A stretch of 47,811 nucleotides of DNA from Prevotella sp. OH937_COT-195 (GTDB taxonomy: Bacteria; Bacteroidota; Bacteroidia; Bacteroidales; Bacteroidaceae). The stretch lies in the NCBI RefSeq assembly GCF_003932845.1, contig NZ_RQZH01000023.1:1-47811 (forward strand), read 5' to 3'. A program made the translations under genes and the position numbers. Under the pieces are notes generated by a model, which searched no databases, was not told the DNA's origin, and saw nothing but the letters and a program-made list of their open reading frames with translations. Below are positions 10,253 to 16,971 of the stretch, one piece after another. The first letter of the stretch is position 1. Each line of letters starts with the position of its first letter.

Positions 10253-10987
10253 GTGCAGAAAGACAAGGAGGGAAACACTCTCAATCCGATAACGCTCAAA
10301 GGGGTGGAAGGAAGTGACCCGAAACGCATTGCCGCCAAACTTTCGGAAATCAACGAGAAAGCCTGCACACGGGGAGAGTATTTCAATATCGGAACACTCT
10401 ACGGATTTAACCTCGTGGTCAAGACGGAGTCTTCCTCCAAGGACCTTTTCGACCTTTCGCAGAACAAGTTCTTCGTGATGGGAGAAAGCGGAATGAAGTA
10501 CAGCTACAACAACGGCAGGATAGCGGCAGACCCGCAACTCGCCTGCATGAACTTCCTGAACGCCTTGGAGAAGATACCCGGCTTGATTGAGAAGTTTAAG
10601 GCTGACACGGAGAAGATAGCCAAGGATATTCCTGTATTGCAGGAGGTGGTGAACGGCTCTTGGAAAAAGGAAGAGCAGCTCAAAGATCTCAAAACGGAAC
10701 TCGCCGCCCTTGACCGCAAGATACAGCTCTCCCTGAAGCCGATTGAGCAGTCGGAGTGTCCGCAAGAGGAGGAAATGATGCAAGATGGTGAAAAAACGAG
10801 AGAAGAAATGGAACGGTCACATCCGATTGAGCCGACAGTCACCGCCACTTCCGTAGGCACCTCCACGGCTCAAACCGACAGGCCGTTGGAAAGCAACGGG
10901 CAAAGTATCTCCGATACACAGCCCGCAATGGACGGAATACCTCCGTCTTTGGCCGAAAAGGTGTTTATCGTCAGACCTAAATTTTAG
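10253..10987 (+). CDS. C-terminal fragment of the giant methylase/helicase, separated by one in-frame TAA
   Basis: This frame is continuous with the preceding gene apart from the single TAA at 10244-10246. The first possible start is GTG at 10253, with no clear ribosome-binding site, so independent expression is doubtful. The peptide (VQKDKEGNTLNPITLKG, then a globular part with FNIGTLYGFNLVVKTE, then a coiled-coil-like stretch near residues 105-165 and a Thr/Ser-rich tail) is what I expect at the C-terminal end of these element helicases. The simplest explanation is a recent nonsense change in one sense codon (for example AAA, CAA or GAA). Stop readthrough or an assembly error remain possible. 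Confidence 0.7.
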   Translation: MQKDKEGNTLNPITLKGVEGSDPKRIAAKLSEINEKACTRGEYFNIGTLYGFNLVVKTESSSKDLFDLSQNKFFVMGESGMKYSYNNGRIAADPQLACMNFLNALEKIPGLIEKFKADTEKIAKDIPVLQEVVNGSWKKEEQLKDLKTELAALDRKIQLSLKPIEQSECPQEEEMMQDGEKTREEMERSHPIEPTVTATSVGTSTAQTDRPLESNGQSISDTQPAMDGIPPSLAEKVFIVRPKF

Positions 10988-11022
10988 CCCTATCTGTATA
11001 GTCAACCCAAATCAACGGACAA

Positions 11023-11053
11023 CCCCCGCCTTGTCATCACGACAAAACGGGGG
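11023..11053. terminator. Hairpin terminator between convergent genes
   Basis: CCCCCG, then CC, then TTGTC pairs with GACAA, then AA, then CGGGGG around loop ATCAC. It lies between the end of the helicase reading frame and the end of the minus-strand HTH gene, and can serve both directions. Confidence 0.6.
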
Positions 11054-11077
11054 CTTACCGATTGCGCACAATCCGGC

Positions 11078-11398
11078 TTACTCACTTTGGGAATGTCTGT
11101 TTCTCTTCCGCTTGAGGTTCTCAGTAAAATGAGTTTGCATAAAGGCAAGGATTTCCGATTCCAAATACCACGTCTTGTGGTAAACGATGTGGAAAGGAAG
11201 CGTACCCGATGCACGGTATCGTTGCAGGGTACGCTTGCTGATTTGAAACATCAGGCACACCTCTTGGTTATCCAGCAGCGGTTCACCATTTATCATCGGA
11301 CGTTGGGGGATGTCGGGAGTCGTCCGTTTCAAGTCATCGAAACGCTTCATGAGGCGTTCCATCCATTCAAGAAAGGTCTCTCTATCCAATAGTTCCAT
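11078..11398 (-). CDS. Small helix-turn-helix protein (excisionase/MerR-like), element-borne
   Basis: The 106-residue product begins MELLDRETFLEWMERLMKRF (helical) and carries a winged-HTH of the HTH_17/excisionase type: LLDNQEVCLMFQISKRTLQR, then a wing with FHIVYHKTWYLESEI. The chosen start at 11398 overlaps the end of the upstream gene (11382-11735) by 17 bp, so the two are probably translationally coupled; the longer open frame to 11524 overlaps it far more. Proteins of this size and type in CTnDOT-like elements include the excision factors Xis2c and Xis2d, which are DNA-bending architectural proteins. Which of the four HTH proteins here acts as a true recombination directionality factor cannot be told from sequence. 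Confidence 0.8.
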   Translation of the reverse strand: MELLDRETFLEWMERLMKRFDDLKRTTPDIPQRPMINGEPLLDNQEVCLMFQISKRTLQRYRASGTLPFHIVYHKTWYLESEILAFMQTHFTENLKRKRNRHSQSE

Positions 11399-11735
11399 CC
11401 TTAATCCTCCTGCTTTTGAGTTTGAAATTGTGTCGTAGTTCTTCCATATTCTTCGGGTTACAATAGAGACTTCTGTTACGTATCGCCTCCTCGATGTCGT
11501 GCAGGTCATAGTAGCAACGTCCATAAATCAACTTGTAGCTGATTCTGTCCGTACTGCGCATACGCTGAAGGGTACGCTTGCTGATACCGAGTATCTCGGC
11601 TAACTCATCGTTGGTGACAAGGCGGTTCTCATACTCTCTCTTTGCCTTTTCCTCTTTCTCCACATAACGGAGAATCTTTTCTATCTTGCCCATCAGTTCA
11701 TGGTAGGCTTTGCTTTCGATTGTTATGACATCCAT
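11382..11735 (-). CDS. Small helix-turn-helix protein (excisionase-like), first gene of the minus-strand pair
   Basis: Start chosen at 11735 gives 117 residues beginning MDVITIESKAYHELMGKIEK. This N-terminus closely resembles that of the divergent gene at 11957 (MEVITIEKKTYEAMMERF), which supports both starts. After a charged helix (YVEKEEKAKREYENR) comes the HTH: VTNDELAEILGISKRTLQRM, then a wing with SYKLIYGRCYYDLHDIEEAI. Predicted role: DNA-binding architectural or regulatory protein of the mobile element. It is transcribed away from the plus-strand pair, leaving a 221-bp divergent control region that holds the 28-bp shared box. Confidence 0.8.
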   Translation of the reverse strand: MDVITIESKAYHELMGKIEKILRYVEKEEKAKREYENRLVTNDELAEILGISKRTLQRMRSTDRISYKLIYGRCYYDLHDIEEAIRNRSLYCNPKNMEELRHNFKLKSRRIKDGTIG

Positions 11736-11853
11736 GACGCTTTGAATTTGATTATGCTGCAAAGTTCGGGAGTTAAAACCGTCCGGATTGTATGCTAAAT
11801 ATGTACTGAATAGAGATTTTTCAGTCTTATTTCAAAAGCCATACGACAAAAGC

Positions 11854-11881
11854 ATCCATATTGAAGCCACAAGTACGTAGT
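11854..11881 (+). promoter_or_regulatory. 28-bp shared upstream box, copy 2
   Basis: This copy runs ATCCATATTGAAGCC then ACAAGTACGTAGT, differing from copy 1 (1273-1300) at two positions. It ends exactly 36 bp before the -7 box at 11918, the same spacing as copy 1. It lies in the divergent region between the two HTH gene pairs. Confidence 0.6.
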
Positions 11882-11917
11882 AAAGGAAATGTTGGTTTTG
11901 AACACTTACTCCGTAAG

Positions 11918-11925
11918 TACATTTG
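11918..11925 (+). promoter_or_regulatory. -7 box of the plus-strand HTH operon
   Basis: TACATTTG fits TAnnTTTG, 31 bp before the ATG at 11957. A TTTG lies at 11897-11900, 17 bp upstream, slightly closer than the usual 19-21 bp. Confidence 0.55.
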
Positions 11926-11956
11926 CACAAAGTGTAACATTAAAACGGACAGAAAT

Positions 11957-12235
11957 ATGGAAGTAATAACAATCGAGAAGAAAACGTATGAAGCCATGAT
12001 GGAACGTTTCCGCATTTTGACCGCCAAAGTGGATGCCTTGTGTCGGGAATGTGACGAAAAGCGTATGGGCAGGTGGCTGGACAATCAGGATGTCTGCCAA
12101 ATCCTGAACATCAGTTTGCGTACCCTGCAAACCTACCGCAGCAACCGAATGCTGCCCTACACGCAAATAGGGTATAAGATGTTCTACAAGCCGGAGGATG
12201 TTGGTAAACTGCTCGAACAATCCTCCGCTTTATAA
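11957..12235 (+). CDS. Small helix-turn-helix protein (excisionase-like)
   Basis: Start chosen at 11957 (92 residues, MEVITIEKKTYEAMMERFRI): it lies just after the promoter and matches the N-terminus of the divergent gene at 11735. A helical N-terminal part precedes an HTH_17-type domain, WLDNQDVCQILNISLRTLQT, with a wing ending GYKMFYKPEDVGKLL. It lies 37 bp upstream of a second HTH gene and is probably cotranscribed with it. By position and size it is comparable to the Xis2c/Xis2d pair of CTnDOT, but that assignment is inferred from family and context only. Confidence 0.8.
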   Translation: MEVITIEKKTYEAMMERFRILTAKVDALCRECDEKRMGRWLDNQDVCQILNISLRTLQTYRSNRMLPYTQIGYKMFYKPEDVGKLLEQSSAL

Positions 12236-12272
12236 CCGACTAATAATATCACCACTAAATCCGATATAAAAT

Positions 12273-12575
12273 ATGGACAATGATGTAAAGACCAAAAACA
12301 ACGAAGAGATTGCGCACTTTCTCAACGCGAGCGACCGTATGATAAAAGGGATAGATGTCCTGCGGAAAAAGAACAGACCTCTGCTTAACGGGCATCGCTA
12401 TCTGACGGATGATGAGTTATCCCGCCTGTTGCATATCAACCGGCGCACGTTACAGGATTATCGCAATATGGGGAGAATCTCCTTTATCAAGTTAGGAGGA
12501 AAGGTACTCTACCGGGAAGAAGATGTGGAAAAGCTGTTGCAGGAGAATTACCGTCCTCGGTTTGAGAAGCCTTGA
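12273..12575 (+). CDS. Small helix-turn-helix protein (excisionase-like), second gene of the plus-strand pair
   Basis: This 100-residue protein has a variable N-terminus (MDNDVKTKNNEEIAHFLNAS), a linker HRYLTDD and an HTH core ELSRLLHINRRTLQDYRNMG with a wing, SFIKLGGKVLYREEDVEKLL. The N-terminal part differs from the MDVITIE/MEVITIE pair, so the partners are not recent duplicates. A strong hairpin directly after the stop ends the transcript. Confidence 0.82.
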   Translation: MDNDVKTKNNEEIAHFLNASDRMIKGIDVLRKKNRPLLNGHRYLTDDELSRLLHINRRTLQDYRNMGRISFIKLGGKVLYREEDVEKLLQENYRPRFEKP

Positions 12576-12581
12576 CGGAGA

Positions 12582-12617
12582 AACAGGCAGTAAGAAAAAT
12601 GCTTCTTACTGCCTGTT
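12582..12617. terminator. Strong hairpin terminator between convergent genes
   Basis: AACAGGCAGTAAGAA pairs perfectly over 15 bp with TTCTTACTGCCTGTT across a 6-nt loop. It begins 7 bp after the stop of the plus-strand HTH gene and ends 8 bp before the stop of the minus-strand RhuM-like gene, so it probably works in both directions. Confidence 0.8.
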
Positions 12618-12624
12618 CTCATAT

Positions 12625-12990
12625 TCAGTTGTACCATCCGTCTTTGTTATAGCACATCAATAGTGGAGGGCTTGTTCTCTTCTTTTCGGTCAGTCTTCCG
12701 ATTATCCATTGACGAAAACTCTTGGCTTGTGGAGAGGTAAAGCGAAACGCCAGCATCGTGATCATCTCAATATTGTATAAATCCACCGCTCCTCCCTTGA
12801 AAGATAAGGTTCTCATCACTCCATCTTCTCTGAGTAAACCCTCTTTGAAGATAGATTTGATGTGATTGTTTACCTTACCGGAGAACACGCCGAACAAATC
12901 GGCTATTTCGCAAGCCGACATCCAAACGGGAGTAGTTGTCGGGGTATGTACTTTTCCATTCTCTCCAATGGTTATGATTTCTCTTTTCAT
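12625..12990 (-). CDS. RhuM-like (virulence-protein family) N-terminal domain protein
   Basis: The 121-residue product contains VWMSACEIADLFGVFSGKVN followed by NHIKSIFKEGLL and a strand region ending YNIEMITMLAFR...RQWIIGRL. This resembles the N-terminal domain of RhuM-type proteins found on mobile elements and pathogenicity islands, whose function is unknown. RhuM proteins are usually longer, so this is a short, domain-only form. The ATG at 12990 is chosen because an unusually strong Shine-Dalgarno sequence (GGAGGAGG) precedes it by five bases; such sites are rare in Bacteroidales. The gene follows the integrase by 16 bp and is probably in its operon. Confidence 0.65.
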   Translation of the reverse strand: MKREIITIGENGKVHTPTTTPVWMSACEIADLFGVFSGKVNNHIKSIFKEGLLREDGVMRTLSFKGGAVDLYNIEMITMLAFRFTSPQAKSFRQWIIGRLTEKKRTSPPLLMCYNKDGWYN

Positions 12991-13006
12991 TGTTCCTCCT
13001 CCTTGA

Positions 13007-14242
13007 TTATATCGTGATACCATTGAACTGCTCTATCTTACTCAACTTATCGGAGAGTGCCGCCATGTCCCGACTTTCCTTTTCATGGGTGATTTTGGCA
13101 TAAATCTGCGTGGTGCGGATATTCGTGTGCCCGAGCATCTTGGAAAGGGTCTCGATGGGAACGCCGTTGGTCAGGCAGATTTCCGTCGCCATCGTGTGGC
13201 GGCTGGTATGCCACGTAATCTCTTTTTCAATACCGCAAAGTCCGATGATTTTCTTGATGTTCTTGCAAGCGGTTATATACGTCGGAACGGGCAGAAGCAA
13301 GTTGCCGTTCGCCATACCATCGTATTTCTCGATAATCTGCTTCGGAATATCCAAAAGCATGATGTTGGATTCCACACCCGTCTTTTGTCGCTTGGTCATA
13401 ATCCAGAGTTTACCGTCAAAGGAAGTTTGAAGATTGTCCTTGGTCAGGTTCTTCATATCGGTAAAGGACAAACCCGTAAAGCAGCAGAAGACATATAAAT
13501 CTCGAACCAGCTCCATCGACTTGCGGTGGAATTTGAAGTCCAATAGTTGTCGGATTTCATCTTTCGTTAGATAATCCCTATCGGTACTCTCGGCGGATAT
13601 GCTGTAATCCACGAACGGGTCACGGACTATCCATCCGTGATTCTGGGCAATGGTAATCATACGGCGCAGGGGCATCATGTAAATCCATACCGTGTTGTTA
13701 CAGCATTGCTTTTCGGTACGCAGGAAGATGTCAAAGTCGGTAATGAAAGCCGGAGTGAGTTCTTTCAAAGCAATGTCGCTGACACGGTAGCGGGTTTTGA
13801 TGAACTCCTCCAAATGCTTATAGACCGTGCAATACTTATGGTAGGTCGATGGGCATCGCAAGCCTGCATCGACCTGTTTGGCAAAGTCTTCATTGTGCCG
13901 GGCGAAGACTTTCAGCAAGGTTTCGTGTCGCATTTCCAAACCCAAGAAGGCGTTCTTTACTTTCTCCGCTGTGACATAGTTGTCCCTTTCGGCAATCTCT
14001 TTGTATTTGGTATTGATACCGACACGTATCTTGTCTAAGAAACGATTGGTTTCCAACGCAACGGTACTTTTTCCCGAAGCGCGATTGCTCTTGATGTCCC
14101 ACAAATCGGGATGGATGTCGCTTTTACAACTGAACTGGGCTATCGTACCGTCAATGGTGATACGGCACATCACGGGAACGGAACCGTTCTTCTTGGGGGC
14201 GTTCTTTTTGAGGTAGAACAGAACCTTAAACGTACTACGCAT
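13007..14242 (-). CDS. IntDOT-like tyrosine recombinase (site-specific integrase)
   Basis: The 411-residue protein has an N-terminal arm-binding domain (FKVLFYLKKNAPKKNGSVPV), a core-binding SAM-like domain (about 105-205) and a catalytic domain. Catalytic candidates are Lys287 in KRQKTG, His345 and Arg348 in WHTSRHT, His372 in LGHTNIRTTQ, and nucleophile Tyr381. The position of the first catalytic arginine is Ser259 (FTGLSFTDM), and Arg285 lies in the following motif. As I recall the IntDOT literature, this serine and arginine pattern and the 411-residue length are those of CTnDOT integrase. The enzyme should integrate and excise the element with sequence heterology tolerated between crossover points. 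It is transcribed away from the nearby end, as expected for an element-terminal integrase. Confidence 0.93.
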   Translation of the reverse strand: MRSTFKVLFYLKKNAPKKNGSVPVMCRITIDGTIAQFSCKSDIHPDLWDIKSNRASGKSTVALETNRFLDKIRVGINTKYKEIAERDNYVTAEKVKNAFLGLEMRHETLLKVFARHNEDFAKQVDAGLRCPSTYHKYCTVYKHLEEFIKTRYRVSDIALKELTPAFITDFDIFLRTEKQCCNNTVWIYMMPLRRMITIAQNHGWIVRDPFVDYSISAESTDRDYLTKDEIRQLLDFKFHRKSMELVRDLYVFCCFTGLSFTDMKNLTKDNLQTSFDGKLWIMTKRQKTGVESNIMLLDIPKQIIEKYDGMANGNLLLPVPTYITACKNIKKIIGLCGIEKEITWHTSRHTMATEICLTNGVPIETLSKMLGHTNIRTTQIYAKITHEKESRDMAALSDKLSKIEQFNGITI

Positions 14243-14714
14243 AACTCTGACTTTTTACGGTTTACAAAACTATTCATTGTCAGGTTATTTGTTGCTATGC
14301 AAAACATTGTCGTTCAATGGTAAAGAAACGGTCCGCAATTTATTTGCCTGTTTCCTTTCATCGAAGTACCTTTGCAGGAGGTAATCCCCGAAGTTCAGGT
14401 CGGATTTTGCACTGTTCGTTACCGCTTTTCCCAATCCTCACTTGCAAAGGAGGTGGTAATGTTTTGGTAACGCTGCTCTGTCCGAAGTTGGTATAAACCC
14501 GTCTTTTCGAGGTTTTGCGCCGAAAGGCTCAAAAATCAGAACTGACTGTGTCACAAATCATTCACGCTATTTCGCCTTTTCTTGAACCTTGGGGATAGAT
14601 TTTCGATAAAAACACTTTAAAGTTGTTTTGTTATCTCCAAATTATCATGCGAGTTTACAAAAAACGCAGCACGATAAATTGTTTAACCACGTTTCTACAT
14701 ATTATTCACGATGC
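14243..14714. other. Non-coding stretch at the probable element end
   Basis: This 472-bp interval holds no convincing gene. It includes a GTACCTTTGC core (14366-14375) and two related segments, TTGCAGGAGGTAAT (14372) and TTGCAAAGGAGGTGGTAAT (14443), which could be integrase arm sites, though I cannot confirm this. The right part, from about 14380 to 14714, may be chromosomal. Confidence 0.4.
14366..14375 (+). other. Candidate att core (GTANNTTTGC)
   Basis: GTACCTTTGC fits the 10-bp GTANNTTTGC core that CTnDOT-type integrases share between element and target. It lies 124 bp outside the integrase start, a reasonable place for the element end. The sequence is also the common promoter -7 pattern of these bacteria, so chance occurrence is possible. 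The partner at the other element end is outside the window. Confidence 0.5.
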
Positions 14715-16010
14715 TTATTTAAATACGAAATTGATTACGAAAAGTATTGAAAGTACTATCAACGTGGGGTTGAGAGCCTTCCATTGTGCGGTGCATATCT
14801 TAATGACCACAAAACTAAGAATTCCGAGGCAGATGCCGTCGGCAATGGAGTAACACAGTACCATGGTTATCATTGTAATAAAAGCCGGGAATGCTTCGCT
14901 GACATCGCCGAGGTCGATTTTCTTCACAGAGTCGAGCATAAGCACTCCCACAAGTACCAGAGCACCGCTGGTTGCCGAGCCGGGAATAAGCAAAAACACC
15001 GGTGAGAACAGCAATGCGGCAATGAACAGTATTCCGGTGACAAAAGATGTCATGCCCGAACGTCCTCCTTCGGCTATTCCCGACGCACTCTCAACGTAGG
15101 TCGTTATGGTGCTGCTGCCGAGCATCGCGCCGCAGGTTGTGCCTATGGCATCGCTCATCATGGCTTCCTTGACGTGAGGAATGCTGCCGTCAGGCTTTAC
15201 CACTCCCGTTTTCTCGGCAAGACCGAGCAGCGTTCCTACGGTGTCGAAGATGTTTACCATAAGCAGAGAGAACAGTACAAGGAATGTCTGAAGTGTGAAG
15301 AAGCCGTCGAAATCGAACCGGCAGAATATCGGTTCGAGAGAATGCGGAGCCGACATGGGCAGCCATCCGTCGGGAATCTCGGTCACTCCCATCGGTATTC
15401 CGACGATGGTGGCAATGATTATGCCGTAAAACAGCGAACCTTTCACACGCCGCGCCATCAGTGCTCCGCTGAGAACGATGGCTATGATGCCGAGAGTTGC
15501 CGTGGGAGTGAAGTTGCCCAGCGACACAAAGGTTGCAGGATTGGCAACGATGATGCTAGCGTTCTTCAGTCCGATGAATGCGATGAACATTCCGATTCCT
15601 GCCGATATGGCGAAGCGCAGATTACGGGGAATGCTGTCGAGTATCAGTTCGCGCACATTGAAAAAGGTGATGGCTATGAACAGCACGCCCTCTATGAGCA
15701 TTATTGCCAGCGACTGCTGCCACGAATATCCCATCGCCTGACACAATGTATAGGCAAAGAAAGCGTTCAGTCCCATAGACGGTGCTTGTGCGAAAGGCAG
15801 TTTCGCCATGAATGCCAACAACAGAGTCGCTATGGCAGAGGCTATGGCAGTGGCAGTGAACAGTGCTCCTTTGTCCATCCCCGTCGAAGAAAGTATCGTG
15901 GGGTTTACGGCAAGGATATAGCTCATCGTAAGGAAAGTGGTGGCACCGGCAACTATTTCGGTGCGCATCTTCATTGTCTTGGGGTTGAAACCCAGTATTT
16001 TGTTCAACAT
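14715..16010 (-). CDS. NCS2 purine permease, AzgA/PbuG type (hypoxanthine/guanine/adenine)
   Basis: The 431-residue membrane protein begins MLNKILGFNPKTMKMRTEIV and has the AzgA-branch signatures FLTMSYILAVNPTIL, PFAQAPSMGLNAFFAYTL and DTVGTLLGLAEKTG. Members are proton-coupled importers of purine bases across the inner membrane, with about 12-14 helices. Exact base specificity cannot be read from sequence. The gene starts 21 bp after the stop of a Tsx-like outer-membrane protein gene on the same strand, so the pair forms an outer-plus-inner membrane purine uptake operon. Confidence 0.92.
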   Translation of the reverse strand: MLNKILGFNPKTMKMRTEIVAGATTFLTMSYILAVNPTILSSTGMDKGALFTATAIASAIATLLLAFMAKLPFAQAPSMGLNAFFAYTLCQAMGYSWQQSLAIMLIEGVLFIAITFFNVRELILDSIPRNLRFAISAGIGMFIAFIGLKNASIIVANPATFVSLGNFTPTATLGIIAIVLSGALMARRVKGSLFYGIIIATIVGIPMGVTEIPDGWLPMSAPHSLEPIFCRFDFDGFFTLQTFLVLFSLLMVNIFDTVGTLLGLAEKTGVVKPDGSIPHVKEAMMSDAIGTTCGAMLGSSTITTYVESASGIAEGGRSGMTSFVTGILFIAALLFSPVFLLIPGSATSGALVLVGVLMLDSVKKIDLGDVSEAFPAFITMITMVLCYSIADGICLGILSFVVIKICTAQWKALNPTLIVLSILFVINFVFK

Positions 16011-16031
16011 GTCAATATAATTCTTTTATTG

Positions 16032-16775
16032 TCAGAATGTCCATTTTGCGGCAATGGTGGGTATGGCGTAGAATTTGTCGTGCCGCCCTTTGTCGTTCCA
16101 CACGAAATTGTTGGAGAGTTCAACCTCGGTTCCTATGCTAAGGTTCAGGTCTTCCATGCCTTTCACGGCATTTAGATTGAGCCACAACTGCGGTTCTGAA
16201 AGCACAATGAGTTTTCCCTTTACGTCCGGGTCGTACCATGTATCGCAGAAACCGCTGAACGTAAGCAGGTTGCCTGCCATTTGTATCCTCCACACTCCCG
16301 TCACCTGAAATCCGCTGAAAGGACGAGCGTCCAAGTGTCTGCTTTTGAAGTGATATTTATACATTGCCTGCAAAGAGAAGGTCTTGGAGAAATCGGCAGA
16401 GTGCCAGTTCCATGCACCGCCGGCAAGGAAAGCGTGACGGAAGCGGGTGGCGTTCCACGTTTTCTCGTCCGAGGCAAGTCCTCCGTTGTACTCCACATGT
16501 GCCGCCCATTGCTTGTTGGCAGTAAGATTGAACTCGCGGGATATTTCCCAATATGCTCCGGCAACCCCGTCGCGCTGGTAGTCGATGTCGGTAAACAGGA
16601 ACGTACTGCCCCATTTGTCGGGTTTGAACATCTCGACGGTTGTGGTAACACTCGGGCGCGACGACAAGTCCTTGTTTGCCGAATGTCCCAAATCGTAGTG
16701 CAATTGCACATTCTGCGCACTGCCGATTCCCGCAAATGCGGCAATGACTGTGCAGATAAGTAGAAAGCGTTTCAT
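16032..16775 (-). CDS. DUF5020 / Tsx-like outer-membrane nucleoside channel
   Basis: The 247-residue protein has a signal peptide (MKRFLLICTVIAAFAGIGSA, cut before Q21) and then alternating aromatic-rich strands typical of a 12-strand beta-barrel. It ends with the outer-membrane signature AIPTIAAKWTF (C-terminal Phe). The composition and TDIDYQRDGVAGAYWEISRE segment fit DUF5020 proteins related to the E. coli nucleoside channel Tsx. Being first in an operon with a purine permease supports diffusion of nucleosides or bases across the outer membrane. Confidence 0.85.
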   Translation of the reverse strand: MKRFLLICTVIAAFAGIGSAQNVQLHYDLGHSANKDLSSRPSVTTTVEMFKPDKWGSTFLFTDIDYQRDGVAGAYWEISREFNLTANKQWAAHVEYNGGLASDEKTWNATRFRHAFLAGGAWNWHSADFSKTFSLQAMYKYHFKSRHLDARPFSGFQVTGVWRIQMAGNLLTFSGFCDTWYDPDVKGKLIVLSEPQLWLNLNAVKGMEDLNLSIGTEVELSNNFVWNDKGRHDKFYAIPTIAAKWTF

Positions 16776-16971
16776 GGTTTAAAGTTATAAAAATAAAAGT
16801 TTACGGTATATACTCGCAGCATACACTCGATTATGATTCATTCAACAAATAGGTGTTCAAAATCGATTACCTGCATCTTTACGTTTATTTTTCAGACAAT
16901 CCGTTGCATGGAGAAAGGTTGTGGCGGACTGCACGACAGACAACAAACGGCGTAATGACGGGAAAGGACGG

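Noticed and set aside
195..14375. GTACCTTTGC at both places as the two att ends of the element
   Set aside because: The copies are in opposite orientation, while integration by a tyrosine recombinase leaves direct repeats.
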